Source: JANNSO01 sp964485395 (lineage in GTDB: Bacteria > Spirochaetota > Spirochaetia > Treponematales > UBA12059). From it: a stretch of DNA of 64,000 nt. The notes under the pieces are model-generated. The model saw only the letters and a program-made list of their open reading frames with translations. It did no database searches and was not told where the DNA came from. Positions 25,132-33,251 of this stretch are shown here, in pieces. Where the stretch lies: NCBI GenBank assembly GCA_964485395.1, contig CAZAJF010000014.1:25879-89878 (forward strand), in the 5' to 3' direction. The position numbers and the translations under genes were made by a program. Each line of letters begins with the position of its first letter. Position 1 is the stretch's first letter.

Positions 25132-27333
25132 CTATTTATTCAAGCCAAGTATAAGCAAGGATTGAATTTCAAGAGGGACGGCGCTGCCCGGACTTATACT
25201 CAAGCCGGCGAATGAGGCATTCATCTTTAAAATAGTGACGACATTTTGTTTTAAATTATCGCTGATCACGATAGAATCGTTTTTTTTCTCTACCAACAGC
25301 GGCCACGCGGAGCTTGTTTGCCAAGTTTCCAACCTGCCCACAACCTTATCCAGATAGCGAACTACGCCATCTTTGTCGATGGTAAACGACTGCTTGTTAT
25401 CGAGCAGAACCGAAACAGAAGGAACACCGGCACGCGTTTTCAGCTCCAGCTTGAATCGCGGAAGCGCTGGAGGAATATCTACGGAAACGCCCTGCTCCTT
25501 GGTTGCCAGAACAAGACCTTTCGTGGCGGTTTTGCTTTCGGAAAGCGCCTGTTTACCCGAGACTGCGTAGACGGGAACCCCATAACCGGGTTCTTCAAAA
25601 GAAATGGCATGAATCAAGGTATCCGAATACATGCCCTTCATGGTTTCCACGAATGGCGAGAGAATATGTCCATAGACGGAAAACTCGTTGTAGATGGCTT
25701 TATAGCCTGACTTCCCGGCTATTTCACTTATGCCTGCGGAAGCGCCTTTTCGGGTATCGGGCAATTTCCCCATCCCGGATAATTTACCGTCTATATATAT
25801 GGAGACTTCAAGAACACCCTCTGCGGTAGCGTTGAAGTTATAGAACAGAGTACTCAATTGATTCGGAAGGGCTTCTTCCGAGCTTAAGCGGCTATCGGTT
25901 TTTACATAAGGTACCCGGCCGGAGATTCCCAATTCCAGAATAACCTTGTTACTGGAATCGTAAGACCTGAATAAAACGATTCCAGGCTCCTCGGCGACCG
26001 GTGCCTCCTCGAAAGTCTCCTCGGAAGTTTCCAAAGAAGCAGAACTGCTCTGTTTGGGATTTTTAGTATCCCCGACAGCCAACGAGCGCGCGAAATCAGT
26101 ATCCAGCTCTAAAACCGGGGTTGTATTGGACGTGGAGTCTCCTGTGGTTTCGAGGCCAGCGACAACAATCGTGTCTGCGGTGGGCTGTAAATCTTGGGCT
26201 GCAGTCAAAGCTTCGGGTTTTATCGGATTTTTGGCTATGTCCGACGATACCGCAACGGTAACTTTCTTTTCGATTACGGCACTTTCTGTATCGTCCAGCG
26301 TGGAATTCTCCGCTAGAGAGGTCAGGGAAAAAAGAATGGAAAAATCTTGAGGCTGGGAAGCATTCCAAGGAATCATGGCATTCTGGGAAACTATGCCGAT
26401 GCCGTCGCCCAAAACAAAACCAAAGCCGTTGGAGTATTCTTCGGGATAGGGTTTATCCTTGGAAACACTCAGTCTGGAAAGTTCCTGGGTTCCGGTGTTC
26501 TCGGTTCCTTCATTGAATTTAAAGGACACAAAAGGATCGTTTACGGGAACTTCAGAAGGGAACACAGCCGGTATCAGGATCGGCACCTTGATCTCGCTGC
26601 TTGAAAGCGGGAGGACCGCTTCGTCTGCAAGAGGCTTAAATGGATAAAAATCGGCGGAGATGCTATGAATGCCTTTTTGCTTCGGGGCAGTCCACAAGAT
26701 TCGGTCGGATTTATTATCGATAAAACCTTCTGAATACACGATACCGTCTACTTTCCAGGAGATCCACGAATCTTTTGATACCGGTCCCGTAAGAACAACC
26801 TTGAAAAGCGCGGATTTTCCTGCATTCAACTGTGCCGGGTACAGACTGATGCTCATTTGCGGTCGAGGGAGATCGTAAATCAAGAGCGGAGTATCGATTA
26901 CGGACAGCACGGATTCGTATTGATCCAGGATCTGGGTACTGAGAACGTAATATCCGAAAGGCAGATTTTCGGGAAAAACAAGAGGAGGCAGCGCCTCTTC
27001 GAAAGAATCAACGATACGATATTTTTCCGGGATTATTTGGTCGCTGGTCTTTTTTGCAAAGGATATTCTCGCGACTTCTTTGTTTTTTGAGTCCAGGAGA
27101 AGCACGGTTACGAAAGACGGAGACGGAGCTCCCGACATGACGTTGATGGATAGATCAACAGGAGCTTTATTATCTAGGGGAACGCCGCGACTGAGCGCTT
27201 TGTCGTCCTGGGAGACATCCAGGACATACATTTTATCAAGATCTTTCTGGGTAAACAGGTCAGATCCGGCATCGCAACCGGCAAACAAGGCGAGAACAAA
27301 AAAAATCGTTACGAAGAATCGGAACCTGCGCAT
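25132..27333 (-). CDS. Large surface lipoprotein, probable LamG-like beta-sandwich
   Basis: The 733-residue protein has a signal peptide ending in LFAGC (lipobox) and a ribosome binding site AGGAG. It is rich in beta strands. The middle contains FSILFSLTSLAEN, VLFRSYDSSNKVILELGISG, and further on IYIDGKLSGMG and YNEFSVYG. This pattern of 'open strand, IYIDGKLxG, xFSVYG' is that of LamG/concanavalin-like domains. A Ser/Thr-rich insert splits the sandwich near residues 340-430. The role is unknown; surface display and carbohydrate or protein binding are plausible. Confidence 0.65.
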   Translation of the reverse strand: MRRFRFFVTIFFVLALFAGCDAGSDLFTQKDLDKMYVLDVSQDDKALSRGVPLDNKAPVDLSINVMSGAPSPSFVTVLLLDSKNKEVARISFAKKTSDQIIPEKYRIVDSFEEALPPLVFPENLPFGYYVLSTQILDQYESVLSVIDTPLLIYDLPRPQMSISLYPAQLNAGKSALFKVVLTGPVSKDSWISWKVDGIVYSEGFIDNKSDRILWTAPKQKGIHSISADFYPFKPLADEAVLPLSSSEIKVPILIPAVFPSEVPVNDPFVSFKFNEGTENTGTQELSRLSVSKDKPYPEEYSNGFGFVLGDGIGIVSQNAMIPWNASQPQDFSILFSLTSLAENSTLDDTESAVIEKKVTVAVSSDIAKNPIKPEALTAAQDLQPTADTIVVAGLETTGDSTSNTTPVLELDTDFARSLAVGDTKNPKQSSSASLETSEETFEEAPVAEEPGIVLFRSYDSSNKVILELGISGRVPYVKTDSRLSSEEALPNQLSTLFYNFNATAEGVLEVSIYIDGKLSGMGKLPDTRKGASAGISEIAGKSGYKAIYNEFSVYGHILSPFVETMKGMYSDTLIHAISFEEPGYGVPVYAVSGKQALSESKTATKGLVLATKEQGVSVDIPPALPRFKLELKTRAGVPSVSVLLDNKQSFTIDKDGVVRYLDKVVGRLETWQTSSAWPLLVEKKNDSIVISDNLKQNVVTILKMNASFAGLSISPGSAVPLEIQSLLILGLNK

Positions 27334-27433
27334 TGCTCTCCTAGTAAACTACTGACCTCAATCGACTACACAGATATTTACGGTATATAGAATAAACCAT
27401 AATAAATATACTACGGGTTTCCAGTAATTTCAA

Positions 27434-28696
27434 CTATTTATTGTCATTCACAGGCAAAATGCCGAAATTATCAATTATCTCCATGTTTTTTCCACTCGAT
27501 CCCGACCATCGCCGGATATTTTCCAGGATCGCAAGCGCATCTTCTCCCTGCGCTACCGAGGGAATGTAGCTACCGTGATTGATGCGCACGGGAGTGATGC
27601 GAATGGACTTCAGGATTCCGGCATCCAAGGAAAGCTCGAAAAAGGCTGATTCGTACGTTTTTTCCGAACGCATGTCAAAGACAAAGTTACCCATGGAATA
27701 GAGAATGGCTCCGCCGTTATAGACTTCGATTCCCTGCAATACGTGGGGATGATGACCGAGTACCGCCGTAGCCCCCGCATCGATTATTGCCCGACCCAGA
27801 AGCATCTGGCGGTTCTGCGGATAGTGCTGATGCTCTTCTCCCCAATGTACCGAAACAAAAAGATAATCAGGTTTATAGAGTTCCTGTACCCGACGTACAT
27901 CCTGGGAAATATCGTCGATTTTGGCGATAGCGACTCCTTCCGGGCCGATTCCGGGTTTATCGGGGAACTGTGTTTTTTTGATCGCCGGTAAACCGCTCAG
28001 GCTCTTTTCTGCCCGTAAAAGAATCTGCGCGTTAGAAGTATCATCAGCTTCGATTACGCTCCAAATAGGCTCGGCATAGGCAAGAAAAGCCACTTTAACA
28101 CCGTTTTTTTCCAGAATTACCGGGGCTCGTGCCTCCGCAGCGTCTTTTCCGGCTCCGCACCGGGCAATCCCCAATAAATCGAGGTAGTCCAAGGTTTCGC
28201 TCAGCGCACGGGGGCCATAATCGTTCATGTGGTTATTGGCAAGGGAAACGATATCGAAACCGGCCCATTTCAATCCAAAAAGACTTTCAGGATCAGCCCG
28301 AAAGGTGATTACTTCAGGCTTTCCGGGATAGGGCTCGCCTATATACGCGGCGGGGCACTCGAGATTCGCGAACGCGAAATCCGCAGAGCGAACCGCCTCG
28401 CGAACACCTGTAAACAAATACCGGTAGCCATTTTCCTCGGCGCGCTTGCCCGGGGAGCGCGACAGCAGGATATCGCCGCAGGCAAGGAGATTGATGCGAC
28501 GGGATAGCGGCGAAGGTTCCGGAATATCCGCGATTTGCGGCGTCTGTGTTTCCGATTCGGCTTTGGAGGCGAAAAAAAGATTCGTTTTTTTGATAAGGGG
28601 TATCCGGAATAGGACGAAGCAGGCAGCGGCAAGGAACAGCAAAACCAAAAAAAACAATTGCAGGTTAACGGCCTTTTTTCCTGAACGTCCATTCAT
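27434..28696 (-). CDS. CapA/PgsA-like metallophosphatase-fold protein with N-terminal anchor
   Basis: The 420-residue protein starts at 28696 (AGAGG 10 nt upstream). One hydrophobic segment at residues 15-35 anchors it outside. The catalytic-type domain has NLLACGDILLSR, FAFANLECP, DIVSLANNHMNDYG, VSVHWGEEHQHYP and VLGHHPHVLQGIEVY, the metal-binding motifs of CapA (PgsA) proteins. Homologues act in poly-gamma-glutamate or capsule synthesis; many stand-alone copies have no known substrate. No capB/capC genes lie nearby. It is divergent from the gene at 28762 with 65 nt between starts. Confidence 0.85.
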   Translation of the reverse strand: MNGRSGKKAVNLQLFFLVLLFLAAACFVLFRIPLIKKTNLFFASKAESETQTPQIADIPEPSPLSRRINLLACGDILLSRSPGKRAEENGYRYLFTGVREAVRSADFAFANLECPAAYIGEPYPGKPEVITFRADPESLFGLKWAGFDIVSLANNHMNDYGPRALSETLDYLDLLGIARCGAGKDAAEARAPVILEKNGVKVAFLAYAEPIWSVIEADDTSNAQILLRAEKSLSGLPAIKKTQFPDKPGIGPEGVAIAKIDDISQDVRRVQELYKPDYLFVSVHWGEEHQHYPQNRQMLLGRAIIDAGATAVLGHHPHVLQGIEVYNGGAILYSMGNFVFDMRSEKTYESAFFELSLDAGILKSIRITPVRINHGSYIPSVAQGEDALAILENIRRWSGSSGKNMEIIDNFGILPVNDNK

Positions 28697-28726
28697 GTCG
28701 GCGTAACCTCTTGGGGCAATTCTGAC

Positions 28727-28755
28727 TTGCGTCTGTTTTGCACCCATAGTACACT
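28727..28755 (+). promoter_or_regulatory. Promoter for the SDR-like gene, with almost no leader
   Basis: TTGCGT (28727-28732), a 17-bp spacer and TACACT (28750-28755). The GTG start at 28762 follows by 6 nt without a ribosome binding site. Confidence 0.5.
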
Positions 28756-28761
28756 GAATCC

Positions 28762-29481
28762 GTGAAAAAAACAATTATTGCCGTACTGGAGCTTTCTCCG
28801 CTGGCCAACTCGATTTTACAAGCCTTCATCGCCGAAGCGCCCCTCACCGATCGCACGATAATCGTTGCCCGACCGGGCATACAGGAATCAAGCGCAAGCG
28901 CTGCCGAGCGAGAATCCGACGAGGACCAGCCCTTGGAGCTTCCGTGCCTGCAGGTTGAGTGGAATCCATTGTCGTACGCGTCCACGAGAAGCGCGTGGCA
29001 GCAGGCGGAAAATCTTGTGGAAGGTTGCCCGGACGAACTCGTAATTCTCATAGCGCCCCAACCTGACACGCGCCCGTTGGAGGAATGCGGCCCGCGCGAC
29101 CTTGAGCGCTGCGCGCTGGCCAACGGTTCCGCCTTGGCCCTGCTTATCCAGGAGGCCGACAGGCGCTTCGCGGAAAGCGGCGGCGGCTCTCTCGTGGTAG
29201 CCTTGTGCAATCCGCCGCAGACGGGCCCTCTGCCTTCGATGGCGCTGGGCGCCGCCACGGGACTTACCGAAGGAATCCTCGCGCTTCAGCAGGAAGCCGG
29301 CAAACATTCAAACCCCGACGGAAAAAAACCTTCGACGATCCGCTTCATGGCCGTCCGCGACGAATCGGGTCAGCCGGATCTGCTTTCGCGCTACCTTACG
29401 AAAATCCTTGACGAAAACCCCAAGGACATTGGCAAGATACTGAGGCATACCGGCAGAAGCGGGCTTTTCGGACGAGCCTAA
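28762..29481 (+). CDS. Unrecognised SDR-like protein
   Basis: The 239-residue protein begins at a GTG. It opens with a beta strand and helix (TIIAVLELSPLANSILQAF) but lacks the TGxxxGxG nucleotide motif of short-chain dehydrogenases. Further along, GGGSLVVALCNPPQTGPLPS followed by a Gly/Ala-rich helix resembles the SDR strand-5/helix-5 region, without the YxxxK catalytic pair. It may be a degenerate, non-catalytic Rossmann protein. It lies 37 nt before pfk and is probably cotranscribed. Confidence 0.6.
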   Translation: MKKTIIAVLELSPLANSILQAFIAEAPLTDRTIIVARPGIQESSASAAERESDEDQPLELPCLQVEWNPLSYASTRSAWQQAENLVEGCPDELVILIAPQPDTRPLEECGPRDLERCALANGSALALLIQEADRRFAESGGGSLVVALCNPPQTGPLPSMALGAATGLTEGILALQQEAGKHSNPDGKKPSTIRFMAVRDESGQPDLLSRYLTKILDENPKDIGKILRHTGRSGLFGRA

Positions 29482-29518
29482 GATACGCGGGACTCGGGAT
29501 AAAAAACTAGGAGGCCGC

Positions 29519-30649
29519 ATGTCGGGCAAAGGCGTGAAGAGATTCGGCATTTTAACGAGCGGCGGCGACTGTCCCGGCCTGAACGCCGCCATTCGCGGCG
29601 TGGCCAAGGCGGCTTCCGGAATGTACGGCATGGAAATCGTCGGCATAAACAACGGATACCGCGGATTGATAAACGCGGATACGCAATTGCTGTCTTCAGG
29701 AGATTTCTCGGGAATCCTTACCATGGGCGGCACGATCCTCGGATCTTCCCGCGAGAAGCCCTTCAAGGACCGGGAGCATTCCGTCGAGGGAAACCCGGGT
29801 AACGGCGCAAAGCGCCTGAGCGATGCGGATATCGGCAAGGACAAACCCGAGCTTATCAAAAAAAACATCGAGGAACTCCGGCTCGACGCCCTGGTGGTGC
29901 TTGGGGGCAACGGAACCAATACCACCGCGCACCTGCTTGCGGCGGAAGGCATCAACGTAATCGGCCTGCCAAAGACGATAGACAACGACATCTTCGGCAC
30001 GGACGTTTCCTTCGGTTTCCATTCCGCGGTGGACATCGCGAGCGAGGCCATAGACAGGCTCCATTCCACCGCGAATTCGCATAACCGCGTCATGGTCATA
30101 GAGCTGATGGGACACAAGGCCGGCTGGCTCGCCCTCTATGCGGGGATAGCCGGAGGCGGTGATATTATTATAATTCCCGAGATTCCCTACACGGTTTCCG
30201 CCCTGGCCCGAAGCCTGGAAAAACGCAGGTCTGAAGGCAAGAAATTCAGCATCGTCGCGGTGGCCGAAGGCGCGATGAGCGAGGCCGAGGCCGCCCTGCC
30301 GAAAAAAGAGCGCAAAAGAATGAGGGAGGCCATGCCCTGGCCGTCCATCGGATACCGCGTCGCGGCCGAGATACAAAACGCCACCGGCATGGAGACAAGG
30401 GTCACCGTGCTGGGCTACCTGCAGCGTGGCGGGACTCCGAGCGCCTACGACCGCGTCCTGGCCACGGAGTTCGGCACCACCGCCGCCGAGATGCTGTCCA
30501 AGGGAATATTCGGGAGAATGGCCGCGATGGTGGGCTCGGCCATTACCAGCGTACCGCTGGAGGAAGTCGCCGGCAAGACCAAGACGATTCCACTGGATCA
30601 TCCACTGATATCCACGGCACGGCAAGTAGGGACGAGCTTCGGGGACTAA
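29519..30649 (+). CDS. pfk: 6-phosphofructokinase, mixed ATP/PPi-type signature
   Basis: The 376-residue enzyme phosphorylates fructose 6-phosphate in glycolysis. The N-terminal GILTSGGDCPGLNAAIR and the catalytic TIDND (154-158) are intact. Phosphoryl-donor residues are mixed: GGNGT (129-133) has Gly at the position equivalent to E. coli 104, as in ATP enzymes. PKTIDND has Lys (K152) at the position equivalent to 124, as in PPi enzymes. This pair is typical of mixed-substrate group III PFKs. Asp103 of the usual GGDG is Asn. GGAGG precedes the ATG. Its stop overlaps the convergent hisD stop by 3 nt. Confidence 0.9.
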   Translation: MSGKGVKRFGILTSGGDCPGLNAAIRGVAKAASGMYGMEIVGINNGYRGLINADTQLLSSGDFSGILTMGGTILGSSREKPFKDREHSVEGNPGNGAKRLSDADIGKDKPELIKKNIEELRLDALVVLGGNGTNTTAHLLAAEGINVIGLPKTIDNDIFGTDVSFGFHSAVDIASEAIDRLHSTANSHNRVMVIELMGHKAGWLALYAGIAGGGDIIIIPEIPYTVSALARSLEKRRSEGKKFSIVAVAEGAMSEAEAALPKKERKRMREAMPWPSIGYRVAAEIQNATGMETRVTVLGYLQRGGTPSAYDRVLATEFGTTAAEMLSKGIFGRMAAMVGSAITSVPLEEVAGKTKTIPLDHPLISTARQVGTSFGD

Positions 30650-31932
30650 TGATCGAGCCTAGCCAGGGCAGACCTGGCATGGGCCTCCAAGCCTTCGGCG
30701 CGCGCCAGAATCGCCGTATCTTCGATCAGCATCGCATCAGAGCCGTCCAAGTCCAGCCAGGTACGAATCCGCAGGAAATCATACACGGACAGTCCCCCGG
30801 AACTTCTCGACCTGCCCGACGTAGGCAGTGTGTGATTGGGACCGATACCGTAGTCGCCGAAAACCTCAGCCGAGCGAAGCCCGCGGAATATCGCACCGGC
30901 GTTTAAGCAGAGCGCCTGCATTTCAGCCGGCCGCTCGAGGGCGAGTTCCAGATGCTCGGGAGCAAACCGGTTGGCGACCTCGGCCAAGGCCTTGCGGTCG
31001 GCAGAGATGAATGCCCACCCATTGGCCAATGCAAGCCGCGCGGTTTCGGCGGATACAGGGGGCAGCTCTTCAAGGTGGGCCTCCAGCTCGGCTTCCACCT
31101 CCAGCACGAAGGACTCGGATACCGCGGCCAGCGCGGGCACCGCTTCGGGATCGTGTTCCGCTTGAGCCAGGAGATCCCATGCCACGACGGACGGCGAAGC
31201 GCTGGCGTCGGCTATCACGAGCAGCTCGCTGGGCCCTGCAGGCGCGTCGGTTCGAACCCAGGCCTGGGCAAGGCGCTTGGCCGCGGACACGTAGCGATTC
31301 CCCGGCCCCACGACGACATCGCGGGCAACAAGGGGGCCGCAGCCGAACGTCATTGCGGCAATGGCCTGTGCGCCGCCGGCCGCGCACAATAAATCCACGC
31401 CGGCCAAGGCACAGGCGGCCAGGACCAGCGGCGTCGGCCGGGGACACGCCGCGGTCACATCCGGAACGCCAGCGGTCTTGGCGACGGCTGCCGTCATGAG
31501 CGCGCTTGAAGGCAGTGCGTAGCGACCGCCGGGAACATAGCAGCCGGCGCGTTCTACCGGCAGGACCTCGTGACCCGCAAGACCGCCGGGTACCGGTATC
31601 GTAACCGAACCAAGCGCTTGTACCTGCGCTTCGGCAAACAAGCGCATTCGAGACGCCGCCCGTTCCAATGCTTCTCGGGTACCCAGGTCGAGCCCTCTTA
31701 GCGCGGCGGAAAAATCCATGGGGCCGTACCACAGCTTGCCGGTGCGTCCATCCAGCGAAGCACTGAGCCGCAGCAGGGCCGTTTCGCCCTCCGCCCGGAT
31801 TTCGTCCATGATTTCCTTGACGCGCATGATGCAATCCTCATCCCTTTTTTCATCGAGCCCCCGGTTCGCAACCCTGCCGCCTGGCATTATCTGAGAGAGC
31901 CCTACCCGCTTCAGTGTATTCCCTGCGCCCAT
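30646..31932 (-). CDS. hisD: Histidinol dehydrogenase
   Basis: The 428-residue enzyme oxidises histidinol to histidine in two NAD-dependent steps. Motifs include AGCYVPGGRYALPSS, the FGCGPLVARDVVVGPGNRYV loop, DAPAGPSELLVIAD, AEHDPEA, NRFAPEHLEL and GPNHTLPTSG. The start at 31932 has AAGGAG 7 nt upstream and gives a normal N-terminus (LKRVGLSQI, then VKEIMDEIRAEGETAL). It overlaps the end of hisAIE by 22 nt. It is the last gene of the his operon. Confidence 0.93.
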   Translation of the reverse strand: MGAGNTLKRVGLSQIMPGGRVANRGLDEKRDEDCIMRVKEIMDEIRAEGETALLRLSASLDGRTGKLWYGPMDFSAALRGLDLGTREALERAASRMRLFAEAQVQALGSVTIPVPGGLAGHEVLPVERAGCYVPGGRYALPSSALMTAAVAKTAGVPDVTAACPRPTPLVLAACALAGVDLLCAAGGAQAIAAMTFGCGPLVARDVVVGPGNRYVSAAKRLAQAWVRTDAPAGPSELLVIADASASPSVVAWDLLAQAEHDPEAVPALAAVSESFVLEVEAELEAHLEELPPVSAETARLALANGWAFISADRKALAEVANRFAPEHLELALERPAEMQALCLNAGAIFRGLRSAEVFGDYGIGPNHTLPTSGRSRSSGGLSVYDFLRIRTWLDLDGSDAMLIEDTAILARAEGLEAHARSALARLDH

Positions 31933-33251
31933 GACCCTGCTCCTTCCGCCGTTATATTTTTTTTTGCATCGCCCGGCCGCCTGCTCAAGCGCAGGGCCCG
32001 TCGATCCAAAACCTTTGCCGCCTCGGCCAGCGACGATCCTTCGCGGGCTAATTTCACTGCGGCAAAATAAAGCAGATCCGCGGCCTCCTCGGCGGCGCGT
32101 TCGGCGCCTTGAGCCTCGCACAGTTCGCGCGCCTCCTCCGAAAGCTTCGAGCCGAGGAGCGCCGGGTCGCCGAACAGCCGCGCCGTGTACGAACCAACGG
32201 GCGCCGTTCCGTCCGATACCATGGCCAGCCTGCCGGCTACCGTGCGGTCCAGCAGGCCGAAGCCCCCGTCCGGCCGCTGGGGCCCCGTAAAGCAGCTTCT
32301 GGCGCCGCTATGGCAAAATTTCCCAGAGTCAAGGCGCACCGTAAAGCGCAAGGCATCCCGGTCGCAGTCGGCATCGACGCGAAGAAGAGTCTGCGTATCG
32401 CCGCTCGAGCCGCCTTTTTTCCAGAGACCTCGTTTTCTGGATCGATAGATACCCGTCCTTGTTTCGATCGCCGTCGCAAGGCTTTCCGCATCGGAGTACG
32501 CGAGGCCCAAGGCGACTCCCGCCTCGTCGCAGACCACGGTAGGCCACAAGCCGTCTGCCCTGTCGCTATGGAGGCATGCGGACAGCGCCTGGGCCGGTTT
32601 CAGGATTCCCTTATAGAGAGCCATGCCCACCTGGGCGTCGATTCCCAGGGAATCAAGCTCCGCCATTTCTTCCGAGCTAACGACGCCGCCAGCCAGTGTT
32701 ATATTTCCTTTATAGCCTGATTCGCGCAAAGCATTCTTGAGCAGCCTGGCGGAAGATATATCCGCGCCTTCCAAGGTGCCTTCTCGCCCTATTTCGGTAA
32801 AAAGGAAGCCCCCGGCATAGTCCGCGAGCTCCAAGCACTTTGTGGAGACGCTTGCGCCGGTTGATTTGGTCCAGCCGGAGTCCATGACGATGCCGTTACG
32901 GGAATCAAGGCAGGCAATCAGCCGGGAAGCCGGAAAAATCTTGAGAAACGACGGCGTAGCCATGGTACCGATCATTATGGAAACAGCTCCCGCGTCGAGA
33001 TATTCGGTTGCCAGCGCCGCGTCGCGTATGCCGCCGCCAACGCGGCACGGATATTTTTTTATAAGCTCGAGTACCAGCGCGCGGTTATCGCCCTTCCCGA
33101 GCGCGGCATCGAGATCCACCACCGCGATTTCGCCGAGAAGGGAAAACTCCGCCGCGCGGTCCAAGGGATCGCCTCCGTCCAGCTCGAATCGACGGCCGTT
33201 AACCAGCTGCACCGCCCGTCCGTTCATGATATCTATGGAAGGAATCAACAT
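31911..33251 (-). CDS. hisA-hisIE: Trifunctional HisA-HisI-HisE fusion
   Basis: One open frame of 446 residues joins three activities. Residues 1-230 are HisA (ProFAR isomerase): PSIDIMNGRAVQL with Asp7, VGGGIRDA, CLDSRNG, FTEIGREGTLEG and LAGGV. Residues 234-322 are HisI (PR-AMP cyclohydrolase): RSRKRGLWKKGGSSGDTQ, DADCDRDALRF (metal Asp residues 293-299) and CHSGARSCF. Residues 353-425 are HisE (PR-ATP pyrophosphatase): GSKLSEEARELCEA and EEAADLLYF. No stop or frameshift interrupts the frame. HisIE fusions are common; joining HisA to them is unusual. The ATG overlaps the hisHF stop. Confidence 0.92.
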   Translation of the reverse strand: MLIPSIDIMNGRAVQLVNGRRFELDGGDPLDRAAEFSLLGEIAVVDLDAALGKGDNRALVLELIKKYPCRVGGGIRDAALATEYLDAGAVSIMIGTMATPSFLKIFPASRLIACLDSRNGIVMDSGWTKSTGASVSTKCLELADYAGGFLFTEIGREGTLEGADISSARLLKNALRESGYKGNITLAGGVVSSEEMAELDSLGIDAQVGMALYKGILKPAQALSACLHSDRADGLWPTVVCDEAGVALGLAYSDAESLATAIETRTGIYRSRKRGLWKKGGSSGDTQTLLRVDADCDRDALRFTVRLDSGKFCHSGARSCFTGPQRPDGGFGLLDRTVAGRLAMVSDGTAPVGSYTARLFGDPALLGSKLSEEARELCEAQGAERAAEEAADLLYFAAVKLAREGSSLAEAAKVLDRRALRLSRRPGDAKKNITAEGAGSWAQGIH

